Of a DNA stretch of 64,000 nt, positions 37,789-49,600 are shown in pieces. This stretch comes from Pampus argenteus. Its lineage: Eukaryota > Chordata > Actinopteri > Scombriformes > Stromateidae. Under the pieces are notes generated by a model. That model made no database searches, was not told where the DNA came from, and was given only the letters and a program-made list of their open reading frames with translations. The translations under genes were made by a program, and so were the position numbers. Position 1 is the stretch's first letter. Each line of letters starts with the position of its first letter. The stretch lies in NCBI GenBank assembly GCA_036937835.1, contig CM072864.1, positions 303,001 through 367,000 on the forward strand, written 5' to 3'.

Positions 37789-38254
37789 GTACCAGAGCTT
37801 GCATGTCATACATGGTCCCCAGATGGTCCCAGATGACCGAGGAGGAGACCTGCCGGCCGATGTTCTGGCTGAACTTATCTCTGATGCAGATCATGTGGAA
37901 GTGACGGTTCACTCCTGCAGACAGACACAGGTGCAGGAATCAGATACCTGATCTGATGTCATCAGCTCATGTCACAGACACAGAGAGGGGATGTGATGGC
38001 CCCCAGTGCGGTGTGTCAAACCCTGACTGTATAGATAAACTACATCAACTAGAGGAAGCAGAGGGCAGCTAGCGGCGGCAGCTAGCAGCTGTTAGCTTGT
38101 GTGCGAACCTACCGACGGGCTTGTGTCCGATCATCGCGTGGAACAGACAGACCTCAACCTCGTGGCTCCACACCACCGAGTCCTCCCCGGGAACCAAGCC
38201 GGAGTCCGGAGGCTTCTCGTCGGTCTGATTCAGTGTTACATCGGCCTCCCCCAT
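35877..38254 (-). CDS. mrgbp: MRG/MORF4L-binding protein (Eaf7 subunit of NuA4/TIP60)
   Basis: Five coding exons: 38113-38254, 37793-37914, 37550-37631, 36806-36880 and 35877-36106. All have GT-AG junctions and matching phases, giving 216 aa (human about 204). MRGBP links MRG15/MRGX to the nuclear NuA4/TIP60 histone acetyltransferase, acting in transcription and repair. The Eaf7 domain spans about residues 28-115: VVWSHEVEVCLFHAMIGHKP, then HMICIRDKF, IGRQVSSSVIWDHLGTMYDM and ILPFPN. A poorly conserved acidic linker follows, then a low-complexity tail with RDKERERDKEK, a Gly/Ala stretch, the basic KRKRSR and the family-typical end AKRRRT. The chosen ATG opens MGEADV, like the human start, with a good Kozak context (A at -3, G at +4). 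An in-frame upstream ATG at 38362 would add about 36 residues. Introns 2 and 3 have unusual GU-repeat splice ends. Confidence 0.95.
36883..36946. repeat. (CA)32 microsatellite abutting the mrgbp exon 4 acceptor
   Basis: In the mrgbp transcript this is (GU)32 directly followed by AG and exon 4 (first exon base 36880). It occupies the place of the polypyrimidine tract. Confidence 0.95.
37150..37349 (+). repeat. Dispersed repeat family A, copy 2
   Basis: Shares 'atgtgacccagtg', 'gtttggatccaaaca' and 'gaaaatcatcagaatgg' with 9018-9245, ending in CCTTTAA. It lies inside mrgbp intron 3, antisense to the gene. Confidence 0.7.
37632..37792 (-). other. mrgbp intron 2, (AC)n...(GU)n type
   Basis: The 161-base intron reads, in transcript sense, GUACGG, then an AC-rich tract (37745-37786, with 14 uninterrupted units at 37759-37786). 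A loop of about 40 bases (37705-37744) follows, then (GU)33 (37639-37704) and UUCGCAG. The two tracts are complementary, so the intron can fold into a long stem that brings donor and acceptor together. The acceptor has no normal pyrimidine tract. Introns of this design were described in zebrafish as able to splice without U2AF2; that this one does so is inference. Confidence 0.85.
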
Positions 38255-38511
38255 CTTCACCTGAGCGTCTGAAACACTGTTGTTCCGTATGAAGACAGAC
38301 GGAACTACTTCTTCCTCCTCCTCTTGTTTTGATTGTTGGTTACGGGCAGCTTGCAGGTGCATTACCGCCACCTACCGGACTGGAGTGTGAGACAAATATC
38401 TCTATTAATCCTTCATTATTTAATTAGGTGACTGTGTATTATTTTCCCTCTGTGATACTTAGCTTAGTTTTTAATGCTAATGTCAGTTCCTTCCTTAAAC
38501 TCCAGTACAGT

Positions 38512-39828
38512 AACTACATCAAGATCACAATACTTATGTACTGTTACTGCAGTACTTTAACTACATCAAGATCACAGTACTTATGTACTGTTACTGCAGT
38601 ACTTTAACTACATCAAGATCACAGTACTTATGTACTGTTACTGCAGTACTTTAACTACATCAAGATCACAGTACTTATGTACTGTTACTGCAGTACTTTA
38701 ACTACATCAAGATCACAGTACTTATGTACTGATACTGCAGTACTTTAACTACATCAAGATCACAATACTTATGTACTGTTACTGCAGTACTTTAACTACA
38801 TCAAGATCACAGTACTTATGTACTGTTACTGCAGTACTTTAACTACATCAAGATCACAGTACTTATGTACTGTTACTGCAGTACTTTAACTACATCAAGA
38901 TCACAATACTTATGTACTGTTACTGCAGTACTTTAACTACATCAAGATCACAATACTTATGTACTGTTACTCCAGTACTTTAACTACATCAAGATCACAG
39001 TACTTATGTACTGATACTGCAGTACTTTAACTACATCAAGATCACAATACTTATGTACTGTTACTGCAGTACTTTAACTACATCAAGATCACAGTACTTA
39101 TGTACTGTTACTGCAGTACTTTAACTACATCAAGATCACTATACTTATGTACTGTTACTGCAGTACTTTAACTACATCAAGATCACAGTACTTATGTACT
39201 GATACTGCAGTACTTTAACTACATCAAGATCACAATACTTATGTACTGTTACTGCAGTACTTTAACTACATCAAGATCACAGTACTTATGTACTGTTACT
39301 GCAGTACTTTAACTACATCAAGATCACAGTACTTATGTACTGTTACTGCAGTACTTTAACTACATCAAGATCACAGTACTTATGTACTGTTACTGCAGTA
39401 CTTTAACTACATCAAGATCACAATACTTATGTACTGTTACTGCAGTATTTTAACTACATCAAGATCACAGTACTTATGTACTGTTACTGCAGTACTTTAA
39501 CTACATCAAGATCACTATACTTATGTACTGTTACTGCAGTACTTTAACTACATCAAGATCACTATACTTATGTACTGATACTGCAGTACTTTAACTACAT
39601 CAAGATCACTATACTTATGTACTGTTACTGCAGTACTTTAACTACATCAAGATCACTATACTTATGTACTGATACTGCAGTACTTTAACTACATCAAGAT
39701 CACAGTACTTATGTACTGTTACTGCAGTACTTTAACTACATCAAGATCACTATACTTATGTACTGTTACTGCAGTACTTTAACTACATCAAGATCACTAT
39801 ACTTATGTACTTTTACTGCAGTAGAATT
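38512..39828. repeat. 47-bp minisatellite, 28 units, upstream of mrgbp
   Basis: The unit contains 'gatcacagtacttatgtac' and 'tgcagtactttaactacatc'. Twenty-eight units start exactly 47 bp apart, from 38523 to 39792, with no insertion or deletion. Variation is limited to a few sites: ATCACAGTAC, ATCACAATAC or ATCACTATAC, and CTGTTAC or CTGATAC. The array begins about 260 bp upstream of the mrgbp start codon. Flanking sequence ('tttctacattgctgtattgg', 'tgatctgagtacatcttcc') looks like a dispersed TAC-rich fish repeat in which the array may have expanded. Confidence 0.97.
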
Positions 39829-39835
39829 TGTCATG

Positions 39836-42800
39836 CAGGACTTTGACTTGGAATATTTCTACATTGCTGTATTGGTACTTTTACTTTTATTGCAGTAAAT
39901 GATCTGAGTACATCTTCCTCTTCTGCATATAATTAAGTGAATCAAATCAATAAAAAAGTGTACAGGCAATTAAAGCCCAATATCAACATTACACATATAT
40001 TTATTATATATTCAGATATTATCAGACACTCTTCTGTTTGCATCTTTAATTGTTTGTAGTAGAAAATTGCTTCAATGGAAATGTTTGACTGTAATTCTTG
40101 GATGAGTGATCTGTTATTTTATAAGATATTTAATTCAGATTAAGAGGATGGACAACTTAAAGCAGCTCTGTCATGTTAGTTATTCACTTATAATAATGTC
40201 ATAACTCAAACACTGGATTTGTGTGTGAAAGAATCAGATGGACTCAGAGCTTTTGCTTCTCTATACGGTGACCAAAACACCAAAAACTTTATTGCAAATA
40301 AAATAGATTCTGCACAAACACGACCAGAAAGAGAAAGAAAAACATTTCAGGTACATTATATTTAAAATGATGAGGGGATACTGAACTTCACTGAGATGAA
40401 CATGAAACGTGATCTTTTTATTTTTTGTTTTGTTTTTTACACCAAAATACAAAACAGCTTCTCTTAATAAAGCATCAAGAACACCAAGCAGAATAATGTG
40501 AGGCTGAATACTTCCAGAGCGGTTTCTCTTAAACATTTATACTGTCAAGAATCAAACTGCTGTTAACTTCTTTCTCTGAGAAAGATTCAACTATTTAAAT
40601 ACAATGGACAACTCTTCTCCAGTCGCTCATTCGTTGTAATTTAACTTGGAAATAAAAATGCCTTCAAATAATAATAAAGGTCCAACTTGCAAAAAGTGGA
40701 GAAAATGTATTCTGAGTTGTGAGATCGCCGTCGGTGTTGGAGGAAAAAGTCTTTGGACAAATTACAACTCGCTTCCCTTTAAATTTACTTATTTTCTTCT
40801 AAAAGTCATTTTAAAAAGGGCCTTCCTCCAATTTTACAAATCAAAGCCAATTTACCAATCAGAAATAATGATGTCATGGTGATGTCATCCCGTGTAGACA
40901 TATATACATAGATGCAACTCGCCACAGCCTCTGTAAGTTGACCTGACCAATATGGTGGCAGCATTGATGACAGCCAATGAGGCGTCTGCGTATATATGTC
41001 AATGTCATGTTGATTCTCCCAGCTTGGATACTACAAATGTATAACATAAAAAGTCTCTGTTACAAACTGGAAGTATGGATTTTGTTGACCAGGCAAACAG
41101 GGAGCTTATAGAAAGCTGCCATCCAGTTGCATTATGGGAATTGTAGGAGACAAAAACTCAGGTTATCTCAGGCCTCTGCTGCAAAGATTTGAACTGTTCT
41201 TTTTAAAATCTGTTGTCATTTTTATACCACAATTGAGTCTTTAATCTTAATATTAAGACTTTTTTTTCCTACAAAATCTGATTGATTCAGATATATTTGC
41301 ACTGTATTAAATATATGTAGGAGATTAAGTCAGATCCAACATAATGTCCACACATGTAAATGTAATAAACAGTTGTGTTTCAGTCAGGGGACCTTCAAGC
41401 TTTTCAATAAATTTACAATAAGCATCAACAGTAAGAACTTATATTTTAATGCTGATTCAAGTCTCTACTAGGACTGTTTAAATATTGACGCTGCTGTCTG
41501 GCTCTGTAGATCAGATCTGATGTTAGATTCGATTCTGTCCCTGATCCATTAATATTATCTGACAACTACCTTCTCCATTTATCATTCAGACTGTAAAATA
41601 TCTTGTGTTCAATCAAAACACAAAAATATTCTGTTTACATTGATATAAAACAGAGGAAAAAAGCAAATCTTACATTTGAGAAGCTAGTTTCTGATTAATG
41701 AGTGACTTTATCAGTTACCAAAATAGTTAATAATTAATTTCCTCTTGAGAAAAACTCTGACACATCACCTCGGGTCATTCTCAGAGGAGGGTCAGTCCAC
41801 CTCCTCCTCCCTTTACTCCTCTCACAGACCAGAACTTTAAGACTGAAAACAAGCATATGAATGATTTCACCAGACTTATTTAACCACACAGGTAAATGCT
41901 CACCTGTTGTCTGGTTAAATAACTAGAAAAGCAGAACTCCGAGGAGCTGAGGAAAACATTTGGTCCCTTTGGTTTCTAACTACAGCTGTTGTCTATTTTA
42001 ACCTGTAATCAACCACAAAGAGAGAACGCTTGATCACGTGACGAGCAGGAATGGTTTTTTAAGGAAGTTTTTACGGTTTCAGGGCCTTAATTGTAGATTA
42101 AAGTTTCAACTGACCAGTTTCCAAAGAATTTAATTTTTAATGTGTATTTTTTGCAGCTTTTCAGTGAGTCATTGGTTTCTATTAATTTCTGCTAGAAACC
42201 AACAAGGAAACTCCTCAGTAATCCATCACACAGGGAGGATCAAGTCTGCATTACAGGGTTAAAAACTGCTTTACCTATAGATCTGTCATTGGATTTTCAT
42301 GCTGCCTGGAGATGAATAGAAACCAAAAAAAAAAACTCTGAATCACAAAAAGAAAATACACAGCAGTAAGAATATTCATTTCCAGCGAATGAGCAACACC
42401 CATCCTCCCTTTAAAGCAGCGTTTCCAAACCGAGGTGTCGGGAACCATTATGGCCTCAGATATAAATCTGAGGGTCAAAAGGTGATTGAAGATAAAACAC
42501 TTTTTCTGTTCCGTTTTCTGTTTGTTTATTCCTTCTTACATTTCTTTAACTGTTCACCTCTTTAGATCTAAAAAAATCTTTAAGTTAAAAATCTGACAAA
42601 AAAAAAAAAAAAAGTAGAAATGGCTTCATTTTACTGGGTTTAGACAGGCTGCTTTAAAGGAAACAACAGGCTCCTTCCCCAACAGACAGACTTAAATACT
42701 GAACAGGCAGCAGAGTTTGATCATTGCAGGTTTGAAACTGAACAGGCCTGATCATTTTTTATTAGCTTTTTATAAGATAGGATAGAAACCCGCAGAACTG

Positions 42801-43669
42801 ATTCACATGTACAGTCAGTATTCAGACAGGTGTGTACACTATAAACACAGAACAGCTTTGACAAAATGAACAACTGACCATATCCAGATAAAAACAGAAA
42901 CTTTTAACTCAAGTTTTCATCTTAAAATTCTGGCCCTTCACAAAAACCAAACTAAAAAACTAAAAAACAGAGTCAAAGAAACAGAACAGAGAAAGCAGAA
43001 GGCAGAGTCAGTGATCAGTAGCCTGGCGCCAAATACACCTGGACAGGAAGAAGCCTCGAGACAAAGAACCACTTCGTGAAACAGTAAGCAGGCGGTGGTG
43101 CATCAGTTTCAGAGCAAGCTCAGGTATACGAGATGAAAGAAATGTGGTTCTTTGTTTGAAGGCTTCAACATGAAAGGGAGTTAAACAAGAAAACTTGAGA
43201 AATGTTTGTTTTACCATGTGATTCTCACTTCTGAGGCAAGTTGAGACTAAAACAAGCTCTCCTTCAAACTGTTTTCTGGTCTATCTGAACCAACAAGCTG
43301 CAATCACACAAGATCAGATCTGCTGCTGCAGCTCTGACGTGTTAACTCGAACCCTGACGATGTTTCTGGGTGAGTGCAGCTGGCCAGAAGACAGAGGAAT
43401 CACGGCAGGCAGCGAGTAAACAAACAACCTTTAATTATATCACTGCTGCCAGTAGCACAACAGCCATTACCATGGAGACCAGCAGCCGTTCCCATGGTTA
43501 TCAGAGAGAAAGAAAGGTTGACAAAGGTTGGCAACATGAGCCCCATTTCCCCCAGCGACAAAACGAAAACTGGAGATGCATTAGGGGGAGGGGCTCCGGT
43601 GAAATGTGGCGACAGCAGGCTGGATGAAAGTGTTTGAGGGGGCGGGGCAGGAAGGAGCAGCGATGGATA
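39836..43669. other. Intergenic DNA and probable hm13 3' untranslated region
   Basis: No coding exon is seen. The right part should be transcribed as the hm13 3' untranslated region; a candidate poly(A) signal is listed separately. The left part contains a TTAATCG-type repeat piece near 41600-41750 and AT-rich sequence. Confidence 0.45.
42758..42763 (-). terminator. Candidate hm13 poly(A) signal
   Basis: AATAAA on the minus strand, about 0.9 kb past the hm13 stop codon. A second AATAAA lies at 42525-42530. Distance and motif are plausible, but transcript ends cannot be seen from sequence alone. Confidence 0.3.
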
Positions 43670-46600
43670 CTATTGGTCCTTCTTCTCTGAGTCTGGCGAG
43701 TCATCTTTTATCCCTGCCTCCTCAGGAGAGGTTTCCTCGTACCTGATGAGGAACAAAAAGAATAAAAGTGGAAAGGAGAGGGAGAATAAGAAGACAACAG
43801 AAATAGTAGAGGCAAGAAGAAAGAGAAGAAGAAGAAGGGGAAGAAGAAGAAAGAAGATGAAGGGGACGAAGAAAAAGAACAAACGGACATGACAAGGAGA
43901 AAAAAAAAATCATTATCAAAGATGCCTTTATGTTAGCATTATATTACATGTCAGCAAAATATGTTCACTTCAACATGAATAATGTCATGTGATTAACGTC
44001 TGTATATTAACAGATGCAGCTGTATCATCTGGCCCCGCCCACAGTCGGCTTGAACACAGAAACACTTTGTGGGGGCGTGTCTGTGTATGATTGACAGCAG
44101 CTGGCAGGCAACCGGTGTTAACGCCGTAAGAACAGAGACAAAGCATCCGGTATGCAGGTATGTTTACATGCTGTTTAATTAGCTATCTAGCTGCTAACTA
44201 ATGTTAGCAGTGCATTTTCACCAGTGAAATTCTGAGGTAATTCAATTTAATGTTGTTGAACAGTTTAAATACTTGGGAGTACAATTTCTGTTGTTATGTT
44301 GTTAATGCTAATCATGAAACCTTAATGACAGAAATTAATGAGTCAATTGATAGATGGATGTCAGTATCTATAAGTAGGAGAACTCATTTAATAAAAAAAA
44401 AAAAACTATGGAAATTATGTATTCCAAAACATTCCTCTACCACCACTAGCAGATTTGTTCTCAAAAATAAAAAAATATTGTTGTGGGATTTATACGGAAC
44501 AACAGGAGGGAAAGACAATGTTTGTGGGTTTTACTACTAGGCCGCGCAGCTGAGATCTTTTATTTTATATTTTTCAGCAAAGTTTTCTCCTCATTGGACT
44601 GAAATGTATACAGTTACCTACTCCCTTATACATAAAATCAGACACAGTTAAAACCTAATTAAAACATGACAGTTTAAGAAAAAGTATCACATCAGAGTTT
44701 TACCATTTGTTGACATCATACTCATCTGAAAACTCACAGTAGAAGCTGAAAGCTGCAAACTTGGAATTTGAAATTTCAGAGGAAGATTGAAAAGACTATA
44801 AATTCACTGTACACTCACCGGCCACTTTATTAGGTACACCTGTCCAACTGCTCGTTAACACTTAATTTCTTATCAGCCAATCACATGGCGGCAACTGAGT
44901 GCATTTAGGCATGTAGACATGGTCAAGACAATCTCCTGCAGTTCAAACCGAGCATCAGTATGGGGAAGAAAGGTGATTTGAGTGACTTTGAACGTGGCAT
45001 GGTTGTTGGTGCCAGAAGGGCTGGTCTGAGTATTTCAGAAACTGCTGATTTACTGGGATTTTCACGCACAACCATCTCTAGGGTTTACAGAGAATGGTCC
45101 GAAAAAGAAAAAATATCCAGTGAGCGGCAGTTCTGTGGGCGGAAATGCCTTGTTGATGCCAGAAGTCAGAGGAGAATGGCCAGACTGGTTCGAGCTGATA
45201 GAAAGGCAACAGTGACTCAAATAACCACCCGTTACAACCAAGGTAGGCAGAAGAGCATCTCTGAAGGCACAGTACGTCGAACTTTGAGGCAGATGGGCTA
45301 CAGCAGCAGAAGACCACACCGGGTGCCACTCCTTTCAGCTAAGGACAGGAAACTGAGGCTACAATTTGCACAAGCTCATCGAAATTGGACAATAGAAGAT
45401 TGGAAAAACGTTGCCTGGTCTGATGAGTCTCGATTTCTGCTGCGACATTCGGATGGTAGGGTCAGAATTTGGCGTCAACAACATGAAAGCATGGATCCAT
45501 CCTGCCTTGTATCAACGGTTTAGGCTGGTGGTGGTGTAATGGTGTGGGGAATATTTTCTTGGCACTCTTTGGGCCCCTTGGTACCAATTGAGCATTGTTG
45601 CAACGCCACAGCCTACCTGAGTATTGTTGCTGACCATGTCCATCCCTTTACGACCACAATGTACCCAACTTCTGATGGCTACTTTCAGCTGGATAATGCG
45701 CCATGTCATAAAGCTGGCATCATCTCAGACTGGTTTCTTGAACATGACAATGAGTTCACTGTACTCAAATGGCCTCCACAGTCACCAGATCTCAATCCAA
45801 TAGAGCATCTTTGGGATGTGGTGGAACGGGAGATTCGCATCATGGATGTGCAGCCGACAAATCTGCGGCAACTGTGTGATGCCATCATGTCAATATGGAC
45901 CAAACTCTCTGAGGAATGCTTCCAGCACCTTGTTGAATCTATGCCACAAAGAATTGAGGCAGTTCTGAAGGCAAAAGGGGGTCCAACCCGTTACTAGCAT
46001 GGTGTACCTAATAAAGTGGCTGGTGAGTGTATAAACTAATACAGTATAAATGGTTAATCAAAATAACAAACAAATAGCAGACATATGGATAAAATGTCTG
46101 AAAATCAAAAGGTACAATGTTGTATTTGGTAATGCAGAAAGATTAAATTGTTCTGAGGTCAGAGTTATACGCTTTTTCTGTTGGATTTATATCCAGAGAA
46201 ACATTTATAGTAAAATTAACTAAATTAATTAAATTAAGTATTTATTTAACTTGCTCAATGCCAAAAATGTATTGCATTGTTATAGAAACACATTCGATGC
46301 AGTCATCAATGGATAAGACATATGTTATCATGCCTTCCTTTAAAAAGGAAAACTTAAACATATATTTGAGAATATATTCGTTCATTCATTTTCGTGGACA
46401 GGCCTGTAGATGTTTGTTGTTTTACTTCTTGCTTTGCATCTCTTGTCTAGATTACCATTTGGTGAAACAGGATGATAGGATTATTTTATTTTATTTTAGC
46501 CTTTGATGGTGTTAAAATTTGAAATAAACTTATTGTGGATAAAAAATAAAATAAAATAATAATAATAATTGAGTTTATGTAAAGAAGATGTGACAGAGCG

Positions 46601-49600
46601 ACAGACGAACAGACGGCGGGATGGATGGATGATGGAACTCGTCTGGTTCGGTTTACCTGCCCAGGTGAGAGAGGAGGGGGAGAGTAAAGAGAGAGGGGGA
46701 GGGGCCTCTACATGGAGGTGGGCTGTAACCGACGGCGGTGGGGGGAGGAGCCTGTCGCCATAGAGACAGCATCCATGGAGCTCGCCAAGCTGGCGGGCGA
46801 GCCGCTGACAGTTGGGAAAGAAGTAAGCCTGGGAGAGCCAGGAAGAAGTTCTTCTGACGACTCATAGCTACCCACGGGGGAGACAGAGGGAGGAGAGCAA
46901 GGGATGGATGGGTAAGGAGAGACAAAAAAAAAAAAAAGGTAGAGAGGTGGAAAAGAAAGAAAAAGTAAGGAAAGAGCGATAAAATAGAAATAGAAAACAG
47001 AAACGGGAGACAGACAAAGTATAAGAGTGGTAAGGTTTTATCTTAAATTCTAAAGTTAATCTACAGAGATGCTAAAATACTTGAGATTTAGAGAGGATGA
47101 GAGTTGTGGGGATGGAATGGAGGATGAGAATGAAGAAGAGAGGACTGACAAGAAAGCAAGAAAAAGTGAAGAGGAGGAAGAGAAGCTGAGGTGATGAGGC
47201 GAAGAACTGAACAAATCAATGGGACATGGAAGCGACGTCAATCAAAGACGTCACAGGAATGAGGAGGATGGATGAAGAGATGACAGACGGAGGGACCAGC
47301 GCATTCAGATCATCATCTCTACCACTTGAAACTATCAATGGTTCCAGCCTCCATCAAGCTGTTATGTTTTTAACAGACTGAAGCACTGCGCCCAAGACAG
47401 ACTCCGCCTCATGGACAATAAAGCCTGATAGATTTTCTGTTGTTAAACAATTAAAAACTCGTCAGTGAGTTACATGTTCCTTCATCATGAAGAGTTTGGT
47501 TAAAAAACAGTTGCAGAGACTAATAAATGAGATTATGTTGAGTAGTTCTGTGTAAGTCAGACGATACTGAGGATGTGTAGGAAAACTGTTGTGTTTACAG
47601 CTTCTTGTGCTACACATCTCAACCTCTGCACTTTGTGCTGAAGTTATCTGAGAAATTTACAGTGTCTGAAAGTTTTTTTACCTCATAATTCTCACGCTCA
47701 GCCCTCCCAACTTCAAAAAGGTCAGACTGACTGAATCTGTGAATATCTGGAGACTAAACTCACTAATCCTCACATGACAACCAGAGTGTGTAGCTGCTGT
47801 GGTTACTCACCTGAACATCTCTGTGAGCTCCCCTTTGAGCAGTGCTACGATGACGGGAAAGCCGACGCAGGCGGGGACCAGGTAGAGCAGAGCAGGCTGC
47901 AGGGGAGGCAGTGTTAGACGTGATCAATACTCAATATATATATTCTAGAGAGACAGTCTTATTCACACAATTAAACAAACATATCAGTGTTGGTGTCACT
48001 GGACACTAATAAGGCGTAAAATATCTTCATTAAAGGATTAAAACCAAACAAGACTGGAAACTGTACACCAGGTGAATATATTATATTCGATATACAACTA
48101 TCAAAAACTAATATACCAAATATAAACAAACACATTTTTTAGAACATAAACAAAATTGTATGAATGAAGAAAGTGTTATTGTATTTAGTGGTAAATGACA
48201 TTTAGCTGTATACTCGGGGTAATAATGACAAACTGCTGCTAAGCTATCAGATATAATGTAATCTGAGCTAACAGTAGCCAGTGTTATCATTTCACTGACA
48301 GAACAAGCTGCTGCTCAGTCTTGAACTTTTGGAAAACCGTATCAAATACAATATTGTTAATGGGTATATGCAGTGATACATACATAAATGTAATACTTTA
48401 AGACCTTTTAAGATACACTTTATTACCAAAGGTATTTGGCCACCCATCCAAATGATCAGAATCAGGTGTCTTTATTACTTGGCCCGGTCACAGGTGTATA
48501 AAATCAAGCACTAAGACTTGGAGACTGTTTCTACAAACATTTGTAAAAGAATGGGCCGGTCTCAGGAGCTCAGTGATTTCTAGTGAGGAGCTGTTATAGG
48601 ATGCCACCTGTGCAACAAATACAGTCATGAAATTTCCTCTCCTAAATATTCCAAAGTCAACTGTCGGCTTTATTATAAGAAAATGGAAGAGTTTGGGAAC
48701 AACAGCAACTCAGCCATGAAGTGGTCGGCCACATAAACTGACAGAGAGGGGTCAGCGGATGCTGAATGCAGAGAGCTTCATGGAACGGGTTTCCATGGCC
48801 GAACAGCTGCATCTAAGACATACATCACCAAGTCCAATGCAAAGCGTCGGATGCAGTGCTGTAAAGCACGTTGCCACTGGACTCTAGAGCAGTGGAGACG
48901 CGTTCTCTAGAGTAATGAATCACACTTTTCCATCTGGCAATCTGATGGACGAGTCTGGGTTTGGAGGTTGCCAGGACAACGGTACATTTCGGACTGCATT
49001 GTGCCGAGTGTGAAATTAGGTGGAGGAGAAATTATGGGGTTGGGTTGTTTTTCAGGAGTTGGGCTTGGCCCCTTAGTTCCAGTGAAAGGACCTTTGAATG
49101 CTCCAGGATACCAAAACATTTTGGACAATTCCAGACTCCCAACCTTGTGGGAACAGTTTGGAGCGGCCCCCTTCCTCTTCCAACGTGACTGCGCACCAGT
49201 GCACAAAGCAAGGTCCATAAAGACAGATGACAGAGTCTGGTGTGGATGAACTTGACTGGCCTGCACAGAGTCCTGACCTGAACCTGACAGAACACCTTTG
49301 GGATGAATTAGAGCAGAGACTGAGAGCCAGGCCTTCTCTACCAACATCAGTGTGTGACCTCACCAATGTGCTTTTGGAAGAATGGCTGAAAATTTCTATA
49401 AACACACTCCTTGTGGACAGCCTTCCCAGAAGAGTTGAAGCTGTAATAGCTGCAAAAGGTGGACCGACATCATATTGAACCCTATGGGTTAGGAATGGGA
49501 TGGCACTTAAGGTCATATGCGAGTCAAGGCAGGTGGCCAAATAACTTTGGCAATATAGTGTATAAGAGACCTACATTTTGCACCCTATAGGCTTTGTGGT

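Noticed and set aside
37629..37904. His/Thr- and Val/Cys-rich frames over CA/GT repeats
   Set aside because: Direct translations of microsatellites inside and beside mrgbp intron 2 on the wrong strand.
38512..39828. Regularly spaced repeats that could be taken for a CRISPR array
   Set aside because: Units are contiguous with no unique spacers, there are no cas genes, and the DNA is from a vertebrate.
49073..49540. 155-codon minus-strand frame
   Set aside because: It is antisense to the degenerate Tc1-like transposase, whose catalytic motifs are on the plus strand.
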